DNA from: Aquatica leii
Taxonomy: Eukaryota > Arthropoda > Insecta > Coleoptera > Lampyridae
DNA: 64,000 nt
NCBI GenBank assembly: GCA_035610365.1
Contig: CM069432.1
Location: forward strand, 278,355,482-278,419,481
Reading direction: 5' to 3'
The notes under the pieces are model-generated. The model was given only the letters and a program-made list of their open reading frames with translations. It made no database searches and had not been told where the DNA came from. Below are positions 12,420 through 23,640 of the stretch, one piece after another. Made by a program: the position numbers and the translations under genes. Within the stretch, counting starts at the first letter, position 1. Each line of letters begins with the position of its first letter.

Positions 12420-13720
12420 ATGCGTGAAGTTGCACAAGACCCAGTTGATCAAACATTACGTAAAATAAAAACATTAAACACTCCTGTTATGTCAAAAAAC
12501 GTTCCCGCTTTTTACATGCCGCATCATGCGGTTATTAAGTCCGGTTCACTTACTACCAAAATTCGTGTGGTGTTCGATAGTAGCGCTAAGTCGGCATCTA
12601 ATTTTTCAATCAGCGACTGCCAAATAGTTGGCCCTCAGATACAGTCTAATCTTTTTTCTATCCTCTTGCCCTTCAGGCAACATAAGATTGCGCTGACTGG
12701 TGACATAGAAAAAATGTACCGTCAGGTTTTGATTCACCCGTCAGAGAGAAAGTTCAACGTATATTATAGCGAGATTACCCCTATCTACTACTTCAAACAT
12801 AATAACTGCAAACCATAACATATGGTACTGCACGCGCTAGCTATCTCGCTACAAAATGTCTCCAGCGAATAGCAGATTTGAATGCTCTTCAATACCCTAA
12901 AGTTACTAATGTTGTAAAACATGATGTTTACATGAAGGATCTTATAAGCGGAGCAAGCACACCCGAAGAAGTATTAAGACTTCAAAGTGACCTTACGTTA
13001 GTGTTGGAAGGTGCCGGTTCCCCATACGAAAATTCATATCAAATAGTAGTGAAGTTTGTCTTAGAATTGAAGCACAACAATCATGTTACTTCCAAGAGAG
13101 CTATTCTATCTATAGTCTCTCAGTTATTTGATCCTGTAGGACTAATATCACCAATTCTCATCGTAGGTAAGATTCTTATTCAACGCGTTTGGAGCTTTAA
13201 AGTTTCTTGGGATGAAAGCTTACCCGAGGAATTAAACACGCAGTGGATCATTTTTAAAACTAATCTGGCTTCTCTAAGTTTACTAACGATACCACGTTAT
13301 ACCGCAGCTACAGATTTCGTAAAACTTGAGCGAGCTTCATGGGTTTTGTTACAGCAGCTCTCAAACATTTGATGCGTGTCTTTATATTAGAACGCTCGAT
13401 TGCCACGGTAATGCTAGTGTGACCTTACTTTACTCCAATCACGTGTCCTTTGAACGGATTTACAATTCCACGGCTAGAGTTATGTGCAGCCGTCCTCCTA
13501 GCTCAGCTAACCCAGAAGGTGCAATTTTCTCTTACGTTAGAATTTTCGTCAGTCTGGTTATGGTCAGATTCCTCAATAGTGTTGAGTTGGATACGGTCTT
13601 CCGCTAACAAAATTAAAACTTTTGTGTCAAACCGAGTCGCATTCAAGAATTGAGCAGTTCTTGTCAATGGCGCCATGTTCCTTCTAAGTACAATCTAGCG
13701 GATTTCATATCCAGAGGATG
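12420..13720 (+). pseudogene. BEL/Pao polyprotein, reverse transcriptase and RNase H part
   Basis: The clearest part of the BEL/Pao element. The frame at 12420-12818 shows AFYMPHHAVIK, then IRVVFDSSAKS, SISDCQIVGPQIQSNL and LTGDIEKMYRQVLIHPSE, all hallmark BEL RT blocks. The catalytic box reads VYMKDLISGA at about 12928, where BEL elements have Y-V/M-D-D, so one catalytic aspartate is replaced by lysine. 12878-13372 continues with SQLFDPVGLISPI, a BEL marker ahead of RNase H, and 13450-13653 holds the RNase H-like part (IPRLELCAAVLLAQL, then LWSDSSIVLSWI). At least three frame changes separate these pieces. Confidence 0.85.
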
Positions 13721-15180
13721 TCAAACTTCCGATTTGGTAAATAATACACTTTGGTGACAGAGTGCACCTTTTTTGATAACACCCGAAAACCAGTGGCCGG
13801 TCCTACAGAAGGTACATGAAAATTCGTCTGTTGACGAAATTAAGAAAAATGATGAGTTTACATTGACCCTCCTGAATTCTGCATCTTCCTCTATATTTAG
13901 TACTTTTTCTTCACTATCCAAGCTTAAGAGAATAATATCATCAGAAATCAAAAATGCTATGGAAATGCTGATCAAGTTATGTCAGTTTGAGGGAGTCGCT
14001 TAATCCCTTCATAGACGAATGTGGTATTCTTCGAGTTGGTGAAAGATTAAAACATTCCGACTACGCGTTCGATAAAAAATTTCCAATTTTAATTCCAAAG
14101 AATCATTCTTTAACTATCTTAATTTTTAAACACTTTCATCTTATGCTTCTGCATTGCGGAGTTCAACAGTTACTTGCATCTATACGAGAGTATTATTGAA
14201 CCATATCTGGTCATAATACGGCTAGAAAAATAGTTAGAAACTGCACTATTTGTTTTCGAACGAATCCAAGATCTTATGAACCCATGATGGCTGACTTAGC
14301 AGTTTATCGAACTCTTCACACTACCTCTATATTTTCACAAGTCGGTTTCGATTTTGCTATGCCCCACTGTAAGTTACGAAATGCCAAGGAAGTCAAGGCG
14401 TATATTTTTTTATTTGTGTGCCTAGTTACCAAGGCTATACACCTTGAGCTACTCACAAACTTGACTGCCGAAGTTTTTATATCGGCATTTAGACGGTTCC
14501 TTGACCGTGGAGGAATACCAACTTTGGTGTTATCGGATAATGCTACTAATTTTAGAGGCGCTGATAGAGCAATTAAAGAACTCTATGAGAATATAAACTC
14601 CGAGCAAGTCACATAGTCACTATCTAAATCTATGACTTCCGTTAATATTGAATGGAAGTTTTCTTACTTCTGAGGATTTAATCACTGTACTAGTACAAAT
14701 CGATGGAACTTTGAATTCTAGGTCCCTCTCCCCGCTCTCAACCGATCCAAATGATCTAAACCCTTTGATGATTGGTCACTTTCTAATTGCTCGTTGTTTG
14801 TGTGCCTTACCTAACTGTAAAATTAGACAAATAAAAGAGGGTCGACTACTATTATATCAACGTCTTCAACAAGTAAATCAAAATTTGTGGCAAAGATGGA
14901 GTCTCGAGGTGATTCCCGAGTTACAAAGAAGAACGAAGTGGTTCCAACGTTTGCCAGAACTAATAAAAGACAGTACCTTAGTTTTAATAGAAGAAACAAA
15001 CTTGCCTCCACTACAATGGTAACTTGGAAGAGTTGTTCAAGCTCACACATCACCGGACAACATATTCCGCACAGTTTCCATTAAAATTCGGAACGATCAC
15101 CTTATCCAACGTTCGGTGCATGGTTTATGTGTACTACCAAATAAAGAAAATGTTTATAATAAAGCGTAGATAATTCAAAA
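13721..15180 (+). pseudogene. BEL/Pao polyprotein, integrase and C-terminal part
   Basis: 13987-14199 has the integrase N-terminal zinc region (HFHLMLLHCGVQQLLASIRE), continuing in another frame with a C-T-I-C pair near 14245. 14284-14616 carries the catalytic core: FSQVGFDFAMPH (first aspartate), KAIHLELLTNLTAEVF and LVLSDNATNFRGA (second aspartate). The stretch that should hold the catalytic glutamate is missing between about 14616 and 14648. 14648-15022 is the BEL-type C-terminal region (SRSLSPLSTDPNDLNPL, LWQRWSLE, VLIEETNLPP). The element ends near 15180 without a recognised 3' LTR. Confidence 0.82.
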
Positions 15181-15189
15181 TTTAAAAAA

Positions 15190-15960
15190 AACAGATACAT
15201 TTGCAAATACAGACCTCTGATTGACCACTTGAACAAAGAGTTTCTAAACTGCGTACAACCTCATGAAAACGTTGCTGTAGACGAATCAATGGTGCCATGC
15301 TACAGCCGCCATAGCTGTAAACAAAGAATACGAGGAAACTCTATAAGATACGGTTATAAATTTTGGTCAATGAACTTGTCAAACTCATACTTTGTAACTA
15401 CAGAGCCTTGCCAAGGGAAAAGAACCATATTAGACTACGAAGAGCTAGGTTTGGGTGGATCAGCGGTTATAACCTTTGCTGAAAAACTGAACAAGGTGCA
15501 TTCAAACCGTAACTATAATTTTTTCATCGACAATTTGTTCACAGGACTACCACTCATAAGGCAGATGACGGAGTACAGATTTGGATGTACTGGGACCATC
15601 CGACAAAATAGAATTAAAAATTCCCGGAGTAAGCCAGATGCGCTTTAAATTATTTTATAAATGTGGCGAAGATATTCCGGCGCCGAAAAAAGGTACATTT
15701 CTGTAAATGCGCCATATGCCAAATATATTTACAATACTCATATGGGAGGAACAGACCTCATGGATAGAAACATAACTACTTATCTATTATCGATAATAAA
15801 TGATACTGGCAGGTGTTCTCACATCTTTTGCCATCAAATTCTTGTATTTTACATAGAATTCAAAGGGATCAACGTAGAGCAAGAAATGTTTCCAATGCAA
15901 GATATGAAGTTGTGTCAAAACTACATACCTATTTATCGGTAACAGAGAAACCCAACCACA
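15190..15960 (+). pseudogene. piggyBac-type transposase remnant
   Basis: Two frames (15229-15648 and 15661-15942) match the DDD core of piggyBac transposases. VAVDESMVPCYSRH carries the first catalytic aspartate, NYNFFIDNLFTGLPLI the second and THMGGTDLMDRNI the third. The N-terminal third and the C-terminal cysteine-rich finger are not seen, and a segment between the second and third aspartates is lost. No TTAA-flanked terminal repeats were found. It starts within about 20 bases of the end of the BEL remnant. Confidence 0.8.
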
Positions 15961-15995
15961 TCATCATTTGTTTAGAAATATTTCAGAGTACGTAA

Positions 15996-18487
15996 CAAAA
16001 AAAAAACTTACGTTTTTTCACTAACCGGCAAAGGTGAAGCAGAATAGATACAAGGTTTGCAAGACAAACACATTTGAAAGCAGAATATGTAAAACAAATC
16101 TACATCCCTTAGAATGTTTTAAGTATTTTCATGTAAAAACATAAATTATTGTAACAAATCTCATGTAAAATGCTTACTTTTGAGTAATAAGTACGTGTTA
16201 ACGTATTGTGGATGTTTTACGCATCAGTAGCTAAGTTCCAATATTGGAACAATTTTAATTGCAGTCATATATCGCCCAAAACTTTACTAAAAAATTTTTT
16301 TTTAATTTTCTTTATAGGGAGTAAACAAAATGAATTGAATTGGGTTGATACAGAAGGCTATTGTCTAATTTGAATTTTTTTGAATAGCATCGCAGACGGC
16401 CACGAATAATTGCCGATCGCATTTGCTAATAAACCTAGGTTTACACTGCCTACTATTTCAATCCAACTAACCAAAGTGTCCCGTTTTTTGTTTAGTTGAG
16501 TGTACACCGTATATAAAAAATTCTGGCGTAACATATCAACCAAGCATGAAAAAAGTTAGAAAACGTTTATGTTTTGTATAAAAAAAAGTATCGTGCGAAA
16601 GTCACACAGCTGTAAAAGAGAAGAAAACGCTATTTTTTTCAATTATTACTTATTTTTCCTAATCACGACAGAAAGCAAATTTTTAAACAATAAATTTTTC
16701 AAAATGAGATTATGAAAAATAATATATATCTAATATCTTTTTATTATTTAAAATTTTTTGTTTGTAGTAAGTAATAAAGTTAAATAAAAGTTTGCTGATT
16801 GATTATAAAAGAACCAAATACTTTGTCAAACTAAAAGTTTTGTTTTTTCCCAATATTTCGTAAAACCAAATTTTTTAAAAAATAAAAAATTTAAACGTTG
16901 CTTCATCTTAAATATATAAGACATCTTTATTTACTTTCGAATATCAAAATTTGAACTTTAATCACTTTTATTACTCGAAAAACTGTTCTACTTTATTACA
17001 CTGTCAGAAACTTTGCAAAAATGTAAAATTTTTTAATTTTTCATCGGTTGTTCGTTCAAATTTCCTGGCGTCTTCGGTTCGCTAAAATTTATGGTCGGAA
17101 GCGTCGCTTTCTAATAATATTTTTATTCCATGTGCGTAACCGATTAACAGCTTAAATTATTTAAAAAAAAAACGTAAATTTCGTTAACCAGTTATAAATC
17201 ATAATTTGCATTTTTTAATCGCGTTCAAAAATTAAACACCAGAAGATTAAACCCAAAACGCGTTTTTATAACTTTCAGGTGCATAATTTTATTTTTCGTG
17301 TGCTGAAACTCAATGCGAAATGGACGTTCGTGTTTGCCGGAGCTCTGCGTGCTTAATCCAAAGGCTAAGCTTTTCTCGGGCTTACCAATGTCAACTCCGG
17401 CTACACAAAGAAAGGGTGGGCTTAAAAGAAATCGTCCAAATAAATTTATTTTTTCTAAAACATGTTATTATTCGAAGGACTCGTATAATGTTATAACTGC
17501 TTCAACATACATTCGAGATAAAAAAGAGTCTTTATTGTAGTTTATTTAAATTTTAAATAAAAAGAATTGCAGCTATATATTTACACGTTTTTGAATAATA
17601 AATAGTTTATGTTGACAATTTTTTAGTATGATAAAACTTAAGCTGAAGCAAATGCTTAACAGTTGCAGAAAGATTGCGTTTCTCTTCATTACTCTAGGCT
17701 TGATTCCAAGTTATTGCACCCGGATTATGACAGTAAAAGAAAATGAAGTAAAAGCATTTTAGGGCGCTAACTAAGACGTCCTGAAGTCATAAACTGTTAG
17801 TAAATGCATTATAATTTATTTTGTCGTCTACACAAAAAGTACAGAAAAATGATTGTAGCGGTTGAACGAAAACTTGCAATTTTATACACCATCCAATCTA
17901 TAAAGTGATTCATTCCTCGTTTTTCCCTTTGGTAAATGGCTGTATCAAGGGTGACAGATACACGGTACATTTTCTTTTGCTTTGGGACTAAAAGCAACCC
18001 TATTGCAATCACCCACCTACGACGTTGTACGTAATTTACACAATTTTATGATTTGCCAGAAGAAATTACATTTTTGATTGTTATACATTTACCTTTAATA
18101 CACGTTTAATTAGTTTTAATATTTTAAGCTTAAAACGAATTTTATTTGCTGGTTTAAATTTAGCATTGTATTGATTCTGTTTTAACGCGTCAGACAGATT
18201 TAATTAAGAAAGTGAATTTGCTCTATGTTTGATCAAAATGCCATTTCTAATAGACAATCGGATAGTTTAAATCTAATAACGTATAACTTCCAACAATGTT
18301 CAATTGAATTATCGATTTAAAAATTTTACCTGAATAACAAGCTTTTTTTAATTATATCACAATTAATTTAAAAAAAGAAAAACATTAGTTTGTATTTTTT
18401 AAAGAATTTAAACAAAAATAAACCTCATATTAAAAATTATTGTTTCTATAAAAATCAAACAAAGTAAATAGAAAATAAACTAAACTT
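15996..18487. other. AT-rich intergenic stretch, nothing recognised
   Basis: About 2.5 kb of AT-rich DNA. A 75-codon frame at 17313-17540 (LPELCVLNPKAKLFSGLPM early in it) is the only one with balanced composition; I do not recognise it. The 61-codon minus frame at 16358-16543 and the 67-codon minus frame at 17809-18012 have no visible motif. Confidence 0.5.
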
Positions 18488-18665
18488 TACAAATAACTTT
18501 ATGATTATAAGCGACTTTCGGCTTAGACCGCATCGTCCCATTGGCCCTAGTCACTAATTGAGAGGCAAAAAAAGAAGTAGAACTTGCCGTATTGTCGTTT
18601 GTGAAACCAAACAAACAAGACATTGTAGCATGCATCCTCGGAGTGGTAAATGTCACTAAAGGAAA
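18488..18665. repeat. Short interspersed repeat R6, copy 1
   Basis: Aligns with 36390-36545: both start 'tttatgattataagcgactt', then 'ggcttagaccg', then 'gccgtattgtcgtttgtga', 'ccaaacaaac', 'gacattg', and end 'gagtggtaaatgtcac'. The middle differs by short indels. The second copy interrupts a Gypsy RT remnant, which shows R6 is a mobile or mobilised sequence. Confidence 0.6.
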
Positions 18666-18739
18666 AAGTGTAAGTGACGGTATTATACCATTAGCAATTA
18701 GGTAATTAACGGACCATCTGCTTGTTATCTCCTTCGACA

Positions 18740-19930
18740 AAGGAAACGTGTGGTGGTATGAAAACCCGCTATAGACAATTACGAAAGAACCAATTTAAAC
18801 ACCAATACAAAAAAATAACGTGTTACAAAAAAATCAGGTTTCTCGAGTTACGCTGGTCTTCTTGTAACAAAACAAAACAACGGCTGGCACAGCTTTTCCG
18901 GAGAGGGATTGCAGGGTTTTGTGATGCTAAATTATAACTAAAATCTAAAAAAAGGCCCCAAGATGATGAAAGAGGGAGATACCGTCTAACTCTACCCGTA
19001 GCTGGAAAAGAACAAATAACACCACAAAAGTAACAACACAGAATATATATTTATTTTATCACAGACGATGAAGAAGGTACATAAATCTAAATTTTCCCAA
19101 ACACACCGTACAATAAGTTGACCCTGTCGGTCTAAACTTTTACATAAGCAGAAAGTATGAATTTATAATCGCAAATTTTAAAATCGTAGACAAACAAAAC
19201 AATTTAAGCCTTCGAAACTCAACGCGCACTGCTTATGAGTTTGTAAAGCACAAAATGATCGTATTATTAATTGTGTTAACCTAACATGTACGTACGGTCA
19301 TAATCGACATGATCACCAAAGTACAAATCGTAAAAATAAAAATAGTAATACTCACAGTTAGGTTTTATTCAGTAGGAGTTAGCTAATTCCGTGCTTGAGT
19401 TACCTAAAAAATAATATTAAATCCAACACAAGCCAGCATATAGCGTTAACACAAGTAAAGTTCCCCTTTAGCATTCAACAATTTGACAACACAAATGCGC
19501 AGCGTTTCCCTTCGACTTAACAGAATAAGTAGTAGTTTATCTCAAAAACAGGTATAATCCTGAAGGTTTGTAACCCTTGACGGTGTATAATAAATAACGT
19601 TTTCAATAACGTGACGTCATGGAAGTTTTCCAACTAAGGCACCTGTTCGTTATCTTCAGTGATAACAGTATACATGTGGTGGGTACCAAAATATGCCCGA
19701 TTTAGCCTTCACAAATGTAATTGCCTATTCGCGTGAAACGATTTAAAATTGAAGGTTGCACCGGGAGTAAAAATACGAAGCTCATCGATGGTCTTAGTAG
19801 AAGTGAAATTAAATATGCCGTCTAAAATTTGACATTTCGACGAAAGAGTAGAGAGTTCTAAGGACAAATTTCATACTTGAAGAGAAATTGTTGTACTCGC
19901 GAATTGAACTACTAACTGTTAACATAACAA
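18740..19930. repeat. R3 LTR-like repeat, copy with flanking leader
   Basis: From 'gttacgctggtcttcttgtaacaaaac' at about 18848 it aligns with 21786-21892 and with 62913-64000. The 100 bases before it (with 'aatcaggtttctcgag') also resemble 21745-21770, so the shared unit includes a little interior sequence. Its right end is near 19930 (ACTGTTAACA). It lies in the same direction as the truncated copy at 21786, with the purine-biased stretch between them. Confidence 0.6.
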
Positions 19931-21785
19931 ACTTCCCCCCAGCAACATAAAAATTTGGGAAGTGGACACTAGCTAAAGTCAAGAATAGACAGAACTCTGT
20001 AATCCAAAACCAACCTAACTACAATAACACCCAACCCAAGAAGAAACGTAAAGGAAAGAGGTTTTCTCAATTTGCTAAGCATCACCAACCAGATGTGTTC
20101 AAAAGTCGCATAAAGCGGTATGATAATCCAAAAAACCAAAAACTCGAACCAACAGAAGAGAAGTATCAGAACAGGTACTCGTTGAAAGTCGACATTAGTC
20201 GTTACGCTATAAAGCAAGAGAACAACGCAGTCCCATAGACCTCACTGACGGACAATACTAAGCAAACCAAGAGAAAAAGTACAGAAAAGAAAATAGTTTA
20301 GACCACGGTGAAGGACAACGTCCTTAAATCCCGTGAAACCCCAACCCACAAATACAACTCCAACCCTAAATATAGGCCCCAAAAGAAGTAAAAAAGAAAA
20401 ACCAAGTATCTAGCAGATGTTGAATTGTGATACGCGGATGTAAAAGAAAAGTCAAAAGAAAAACTAATGCAGTTGTGCTCAAAAAGTCGTCAACAGATGA
20501 TATGAGATTCTTCCATCAAAAAAACCAAACAGACACTAAGGATCTGAGCAAAGAATTCTCAAGCAAAAAAAAGGTTCTGATTAAAAAGTCGGACTACCAA
20601 AAAAGGCAGAGAAAAAAATCAGTAATCCAAGAGTCACAACAACAAAGTCACCAAAAAGCTAAACACTAAATGAGTGCCAATCCAAGAAAAATCCAAACCG
20701 CGTAACCCATAACAAAACCAAAAAGAAAAGAAGGTAGAGTCAATAAAGAAGAACAGGAAACCTCACTTGCCAATTGAACGTCGTGAGTCAGTGCTCGTTG
20801 TGTTAGAGTGTCACATTGGAACGTAAATGCCGAAGAACGGATTAGAATATTCCAAGAGCAAAAGGAACACAAACAAGAGAAATATCCTAACGGTGACTAA
20901 CATCAAGAATGCCAACTAAGCGGAAGTACAGAGTACAAGAAGTGACGTTGCAGTCTATTCCAAACTCCAAATCACAACAAAACAAAACCCACTAAATCCA
21001 ATACAACAAGAAAAGTAACAGAAAGAAAAATAAAAAGTAAAGATACATACAAAGAGATAATTGCCCTAAAGGCAAACATTTAAAAGCAAAAGAAAAAAAA
21101 GAAAAAGAAAAAATGAGAAGTAAGAAAGACCAGTTAGGACGAAAAAAGACAGACGGAGAAAGATAAGCCTAGAGGTTTATATGTCCAACTAACCACCCTA
21201 GAGGTAAACCATAAAGAAGATCAAACAAAAAAGAAAGAAAAATGGTTGGCATATAGAAAAGATAGATAGGCCTAAGAAGAAAGAAATGAAAAGTACAAAA
21301 GATAAGAGACAGAAAAAGACGGAGAAAGATAAGGCTCGATGTTAATGCCTAATTCGTTCTTCACCCCGTAAAAGAACGAAAAGAGAGACTCAATAAACCG
21401 CCCTATTGGGTAAACACCTTCAGGAGGAAGAAAAAGAAAAAAAAAGAAAAGAAAAGATATCAGTTAGTCATAGAACGAAAGCGTACCACTTGATGCCCCA
21501 AATTGGAAAGTATACTTCAAGACTTTAATGCCGACGAGCGGAATAGAAAACTCAAAAAAAGAAAAAAACAAAATCCAAAAATAGAAGAGAGGAATTTAAA
21601 CCGCAGCACTAAAAACAAAGAAGCGTAGTAAAGCTTCAAGTAAATCGAACCCACGAAGAGAAGATAAAAGAAATAACACTAGAAGCAATTATAATCGCAC
21701 ACACAAAAATCGAGCCCAGAAAGTTGGGTGCCGAAATTTGTTACGAGAAATTCAGGTTCCTCGAGTTGGGCAGTCAATAATAAAT
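19931..21785. other. Purine-biased, non-coding interior between two R3 copies
   Basis: About 1.85 kb in which the plus strand is strongly A/G-rich and T-poor. Runs such as 'aaaaaagaaaaagaaaaaat' recur, and a short unit AGACGGAGAAAGATAAG appears near 21152 and again near 21312. Open frames are short (80 codons at 20427-20669, very lysine-rich, and minus-strand mirror frames) and show no domain. Flanked by same-direction R3 copies, it looks like the inside of a non-autonomous LTR element, but I could not fix a primer site or purine tract at its edges. Confidence 0.45.
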
Positions 21786-21892
21786 TGTTACGCTGGTCTT
21801 CTTGTAACAAAACAAAGCAACGGCTAGCACAAGTTCTTCGGAGAGGGATCGCAGGCTTTGCAATGCTAAATTATAACTTAAATCTAAAAAAT
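21786..21892. repeat. R3 LTR-like repeat, truncated 5' end
   Basis: Begins TGTTACGCTGGTCTTCTTGT, the best start in the window for the family, and follows 18849-18950 for about 105 bases before switching abruptly to unrelated sequence at about 21892. Confidence 0.65.
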
Positions 21893-22195
21893 CGAATCGA
21901 TTATCAGTTGCACCGTACCGATTTTTCAACTTTTTATCCAGGCCAGAAAAGAGCTTTTTTATACGGTGTCGGTACTAGCATCTCTGGAGACTTTTCTGTT
22001 ATGTTTACAGGTTGTAATATATTTCGACAAGATTCAAAGGACTTGAATGTGTTAAAATTATTTGACTTTCAAGACCCGGGTCAGGTACAACTCTTTCTTT
22101 AATAGGTGTCGCATTAATATTTGCTTCAATTCTACTGATTTCATTGTTTGTCACAGTGCTTTTCTTCTATTACTTCATCATCTTTATTAACATTA
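21893..22195 (+). pseudogene. Coding-like fragment with a membrane segment, unrecognised
   Basis: The frame ending at 22102 reads through balanced, non-repetitive sequence after the R3 start (DFSTFYPGQKRAFLYGVGTS, then FRQDSKDLNVLKLFDF). At about 22078 a one-base frame change leads into an open frame with a long hydrophobic run (LIGVALIFASILLISLFVTV) typical of a membrane-spanning helix, up to about 22195 where an R2 repeat begins. It could be a scrap of a host membrane protein exon or of an envelope-like gene. I do not recognise it. Confidence 0.25.
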
Positions 22196-22810
22196 TGTTA
22201 CGTGCACTACCCTGTATATTGCGTGAATTAAAGTTACTTTTCCATTTCTCGACGCCATCTATCGAGCATCGTTGGTCCCTTCCGGCCGAGTAAACGACAG
22301 GTCGTCATTTTTACTTTGACATTGTTCACTACATAACCTATACCTGCGTGAATTAAAAATTAATTTCTTAAAACATCCACGTGTTTTGACACGAGGTATA
22401 ATGAAAATATTAATTTATTCAACGCAGGGTAAGTGTCTTCTATTATTTTTTGGAATTAAAGGTAATTTCCATGTCTTTTTATTAGCACCATGTGCTACTT
22501 CCCAAATCTAGGTTTTTTGCCTGTACAAGTTTAAAATCTACAATGAAAAGGTTCTAAAAGGAAGCATTGGACCTACGAACTGTGCGATACAAGGACAGAT
22601 ACAATTGATATTTCTATTCGGAGGCAATTGGCGTTTAAGTAAAACCACCTTGGACGAAAGGGCATATGTAACAGCGCACGATAAGTATCGGTTCTCTTAC
22701 ATTTTATAAATGTTTCTTTTTAACTGTTGTAGATTTGATTTTCACTATTCGCTGTCGCTACGGTGCTGCTCATGAATGATATTTACTAATCGTGTCGAAA
22801 CGTGTAACAT
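22196..22810. repeat. R2 LTR copy E (partial)
   Basis: Starts TGTTACGTGCACTACCCTGT and follows, in reverse orientation, the solo LTR at 43413-44786: 'tctcgacgccatctatcg' at about 22249, 'cgtgttttgacacgag' at about 22380, 'attaaaggtaatttccatgtc' and 'caccatgtgctac' at 22455-22495. The right end is lost or too diverged. Confidence 0.65.
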
Positions 22811-23640
22811 AATTTGCTTCTGTTACATGCAAATTTTACGTTATATTTTATTAATTTTAGTTCAAAAAATATTATTTATTCGATTCATGACCCTGAGGTA
22901 TTTCCCGTGTTTCGCGCCGCTTTTGGCGATAAGTTAGTCGGACAGCGTGGGCACTTCGAGGAGACGATCGTGAACGGTCATTTGAGAAAGTTGCCTGGAT
23001 ATTTTCTGGAGCTAATTTTTGCTTAAGGTTGCAAGTTTCGGGTTTTCGAGATTTTTGCTCCAGAAATGTAATTAAAGTATAACTATTGGGATTTTTTGTT
23101 GGATTTAGTATACATACGATTTATTCGGATTTTTTTTTATCGACCGCTTGGTAAGAGTTATTTTTCTTCCCTTATTTTATATTGTTCCTTGTTTTGTTTC
23201 CGTAGGTCAGGCTCTTAATCACTATACATTCCTAAAGGTTGTTCTTAAATAACATTTTATTTTAGTTTAAACACCGAAATTTCTCAGTAAGGTTTGGTAG
23301 CGTATTTTTGTGAATATTTTTTATAGTTCGAAAATTCTTGTAGGTGTTTTACGTTCGGTTTTCTGTTGCCCTCGATAGCGAGTTATCAGAGCGGAGTTTT
23401 CAAGAGTTATCGACAAACGCAATACGATTCCTGTCTTCGAGGTGACGACGTTTAAGTACGGGTTTTATTTTATTTACGCTTCACGGCCTGTGGCGCCTAA
23501 CGTTATATTATTTTACTATAATTTTTAATAGCAATTATCGTTCCTTTGTAACCCTGATGAATCGATTCTGATCGGGATTAAATTTTTTGTGTAATTAATT
23601 TAGATAAACAAAAGAAACCTTACGTTTTTAAAACTAAAAT
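22811..23640. other. Unassigned spacer
   Basis: A 70-codon frame at 22814-23026 (containing FPVFRAAFGDKLVGQRGHFE) has no domain I recognise. The rest is AT-rich, with no clear repeat ends. Confidence 0.4.

Noticed and set aside
19969-20217. Hydrophobic 82-codon minus-strand frame as a membrane protein
   Set aside because: The hydrophobic composition follows from reading the complement of an A/G-rich, T-poor strand, which fills codons with T and C.
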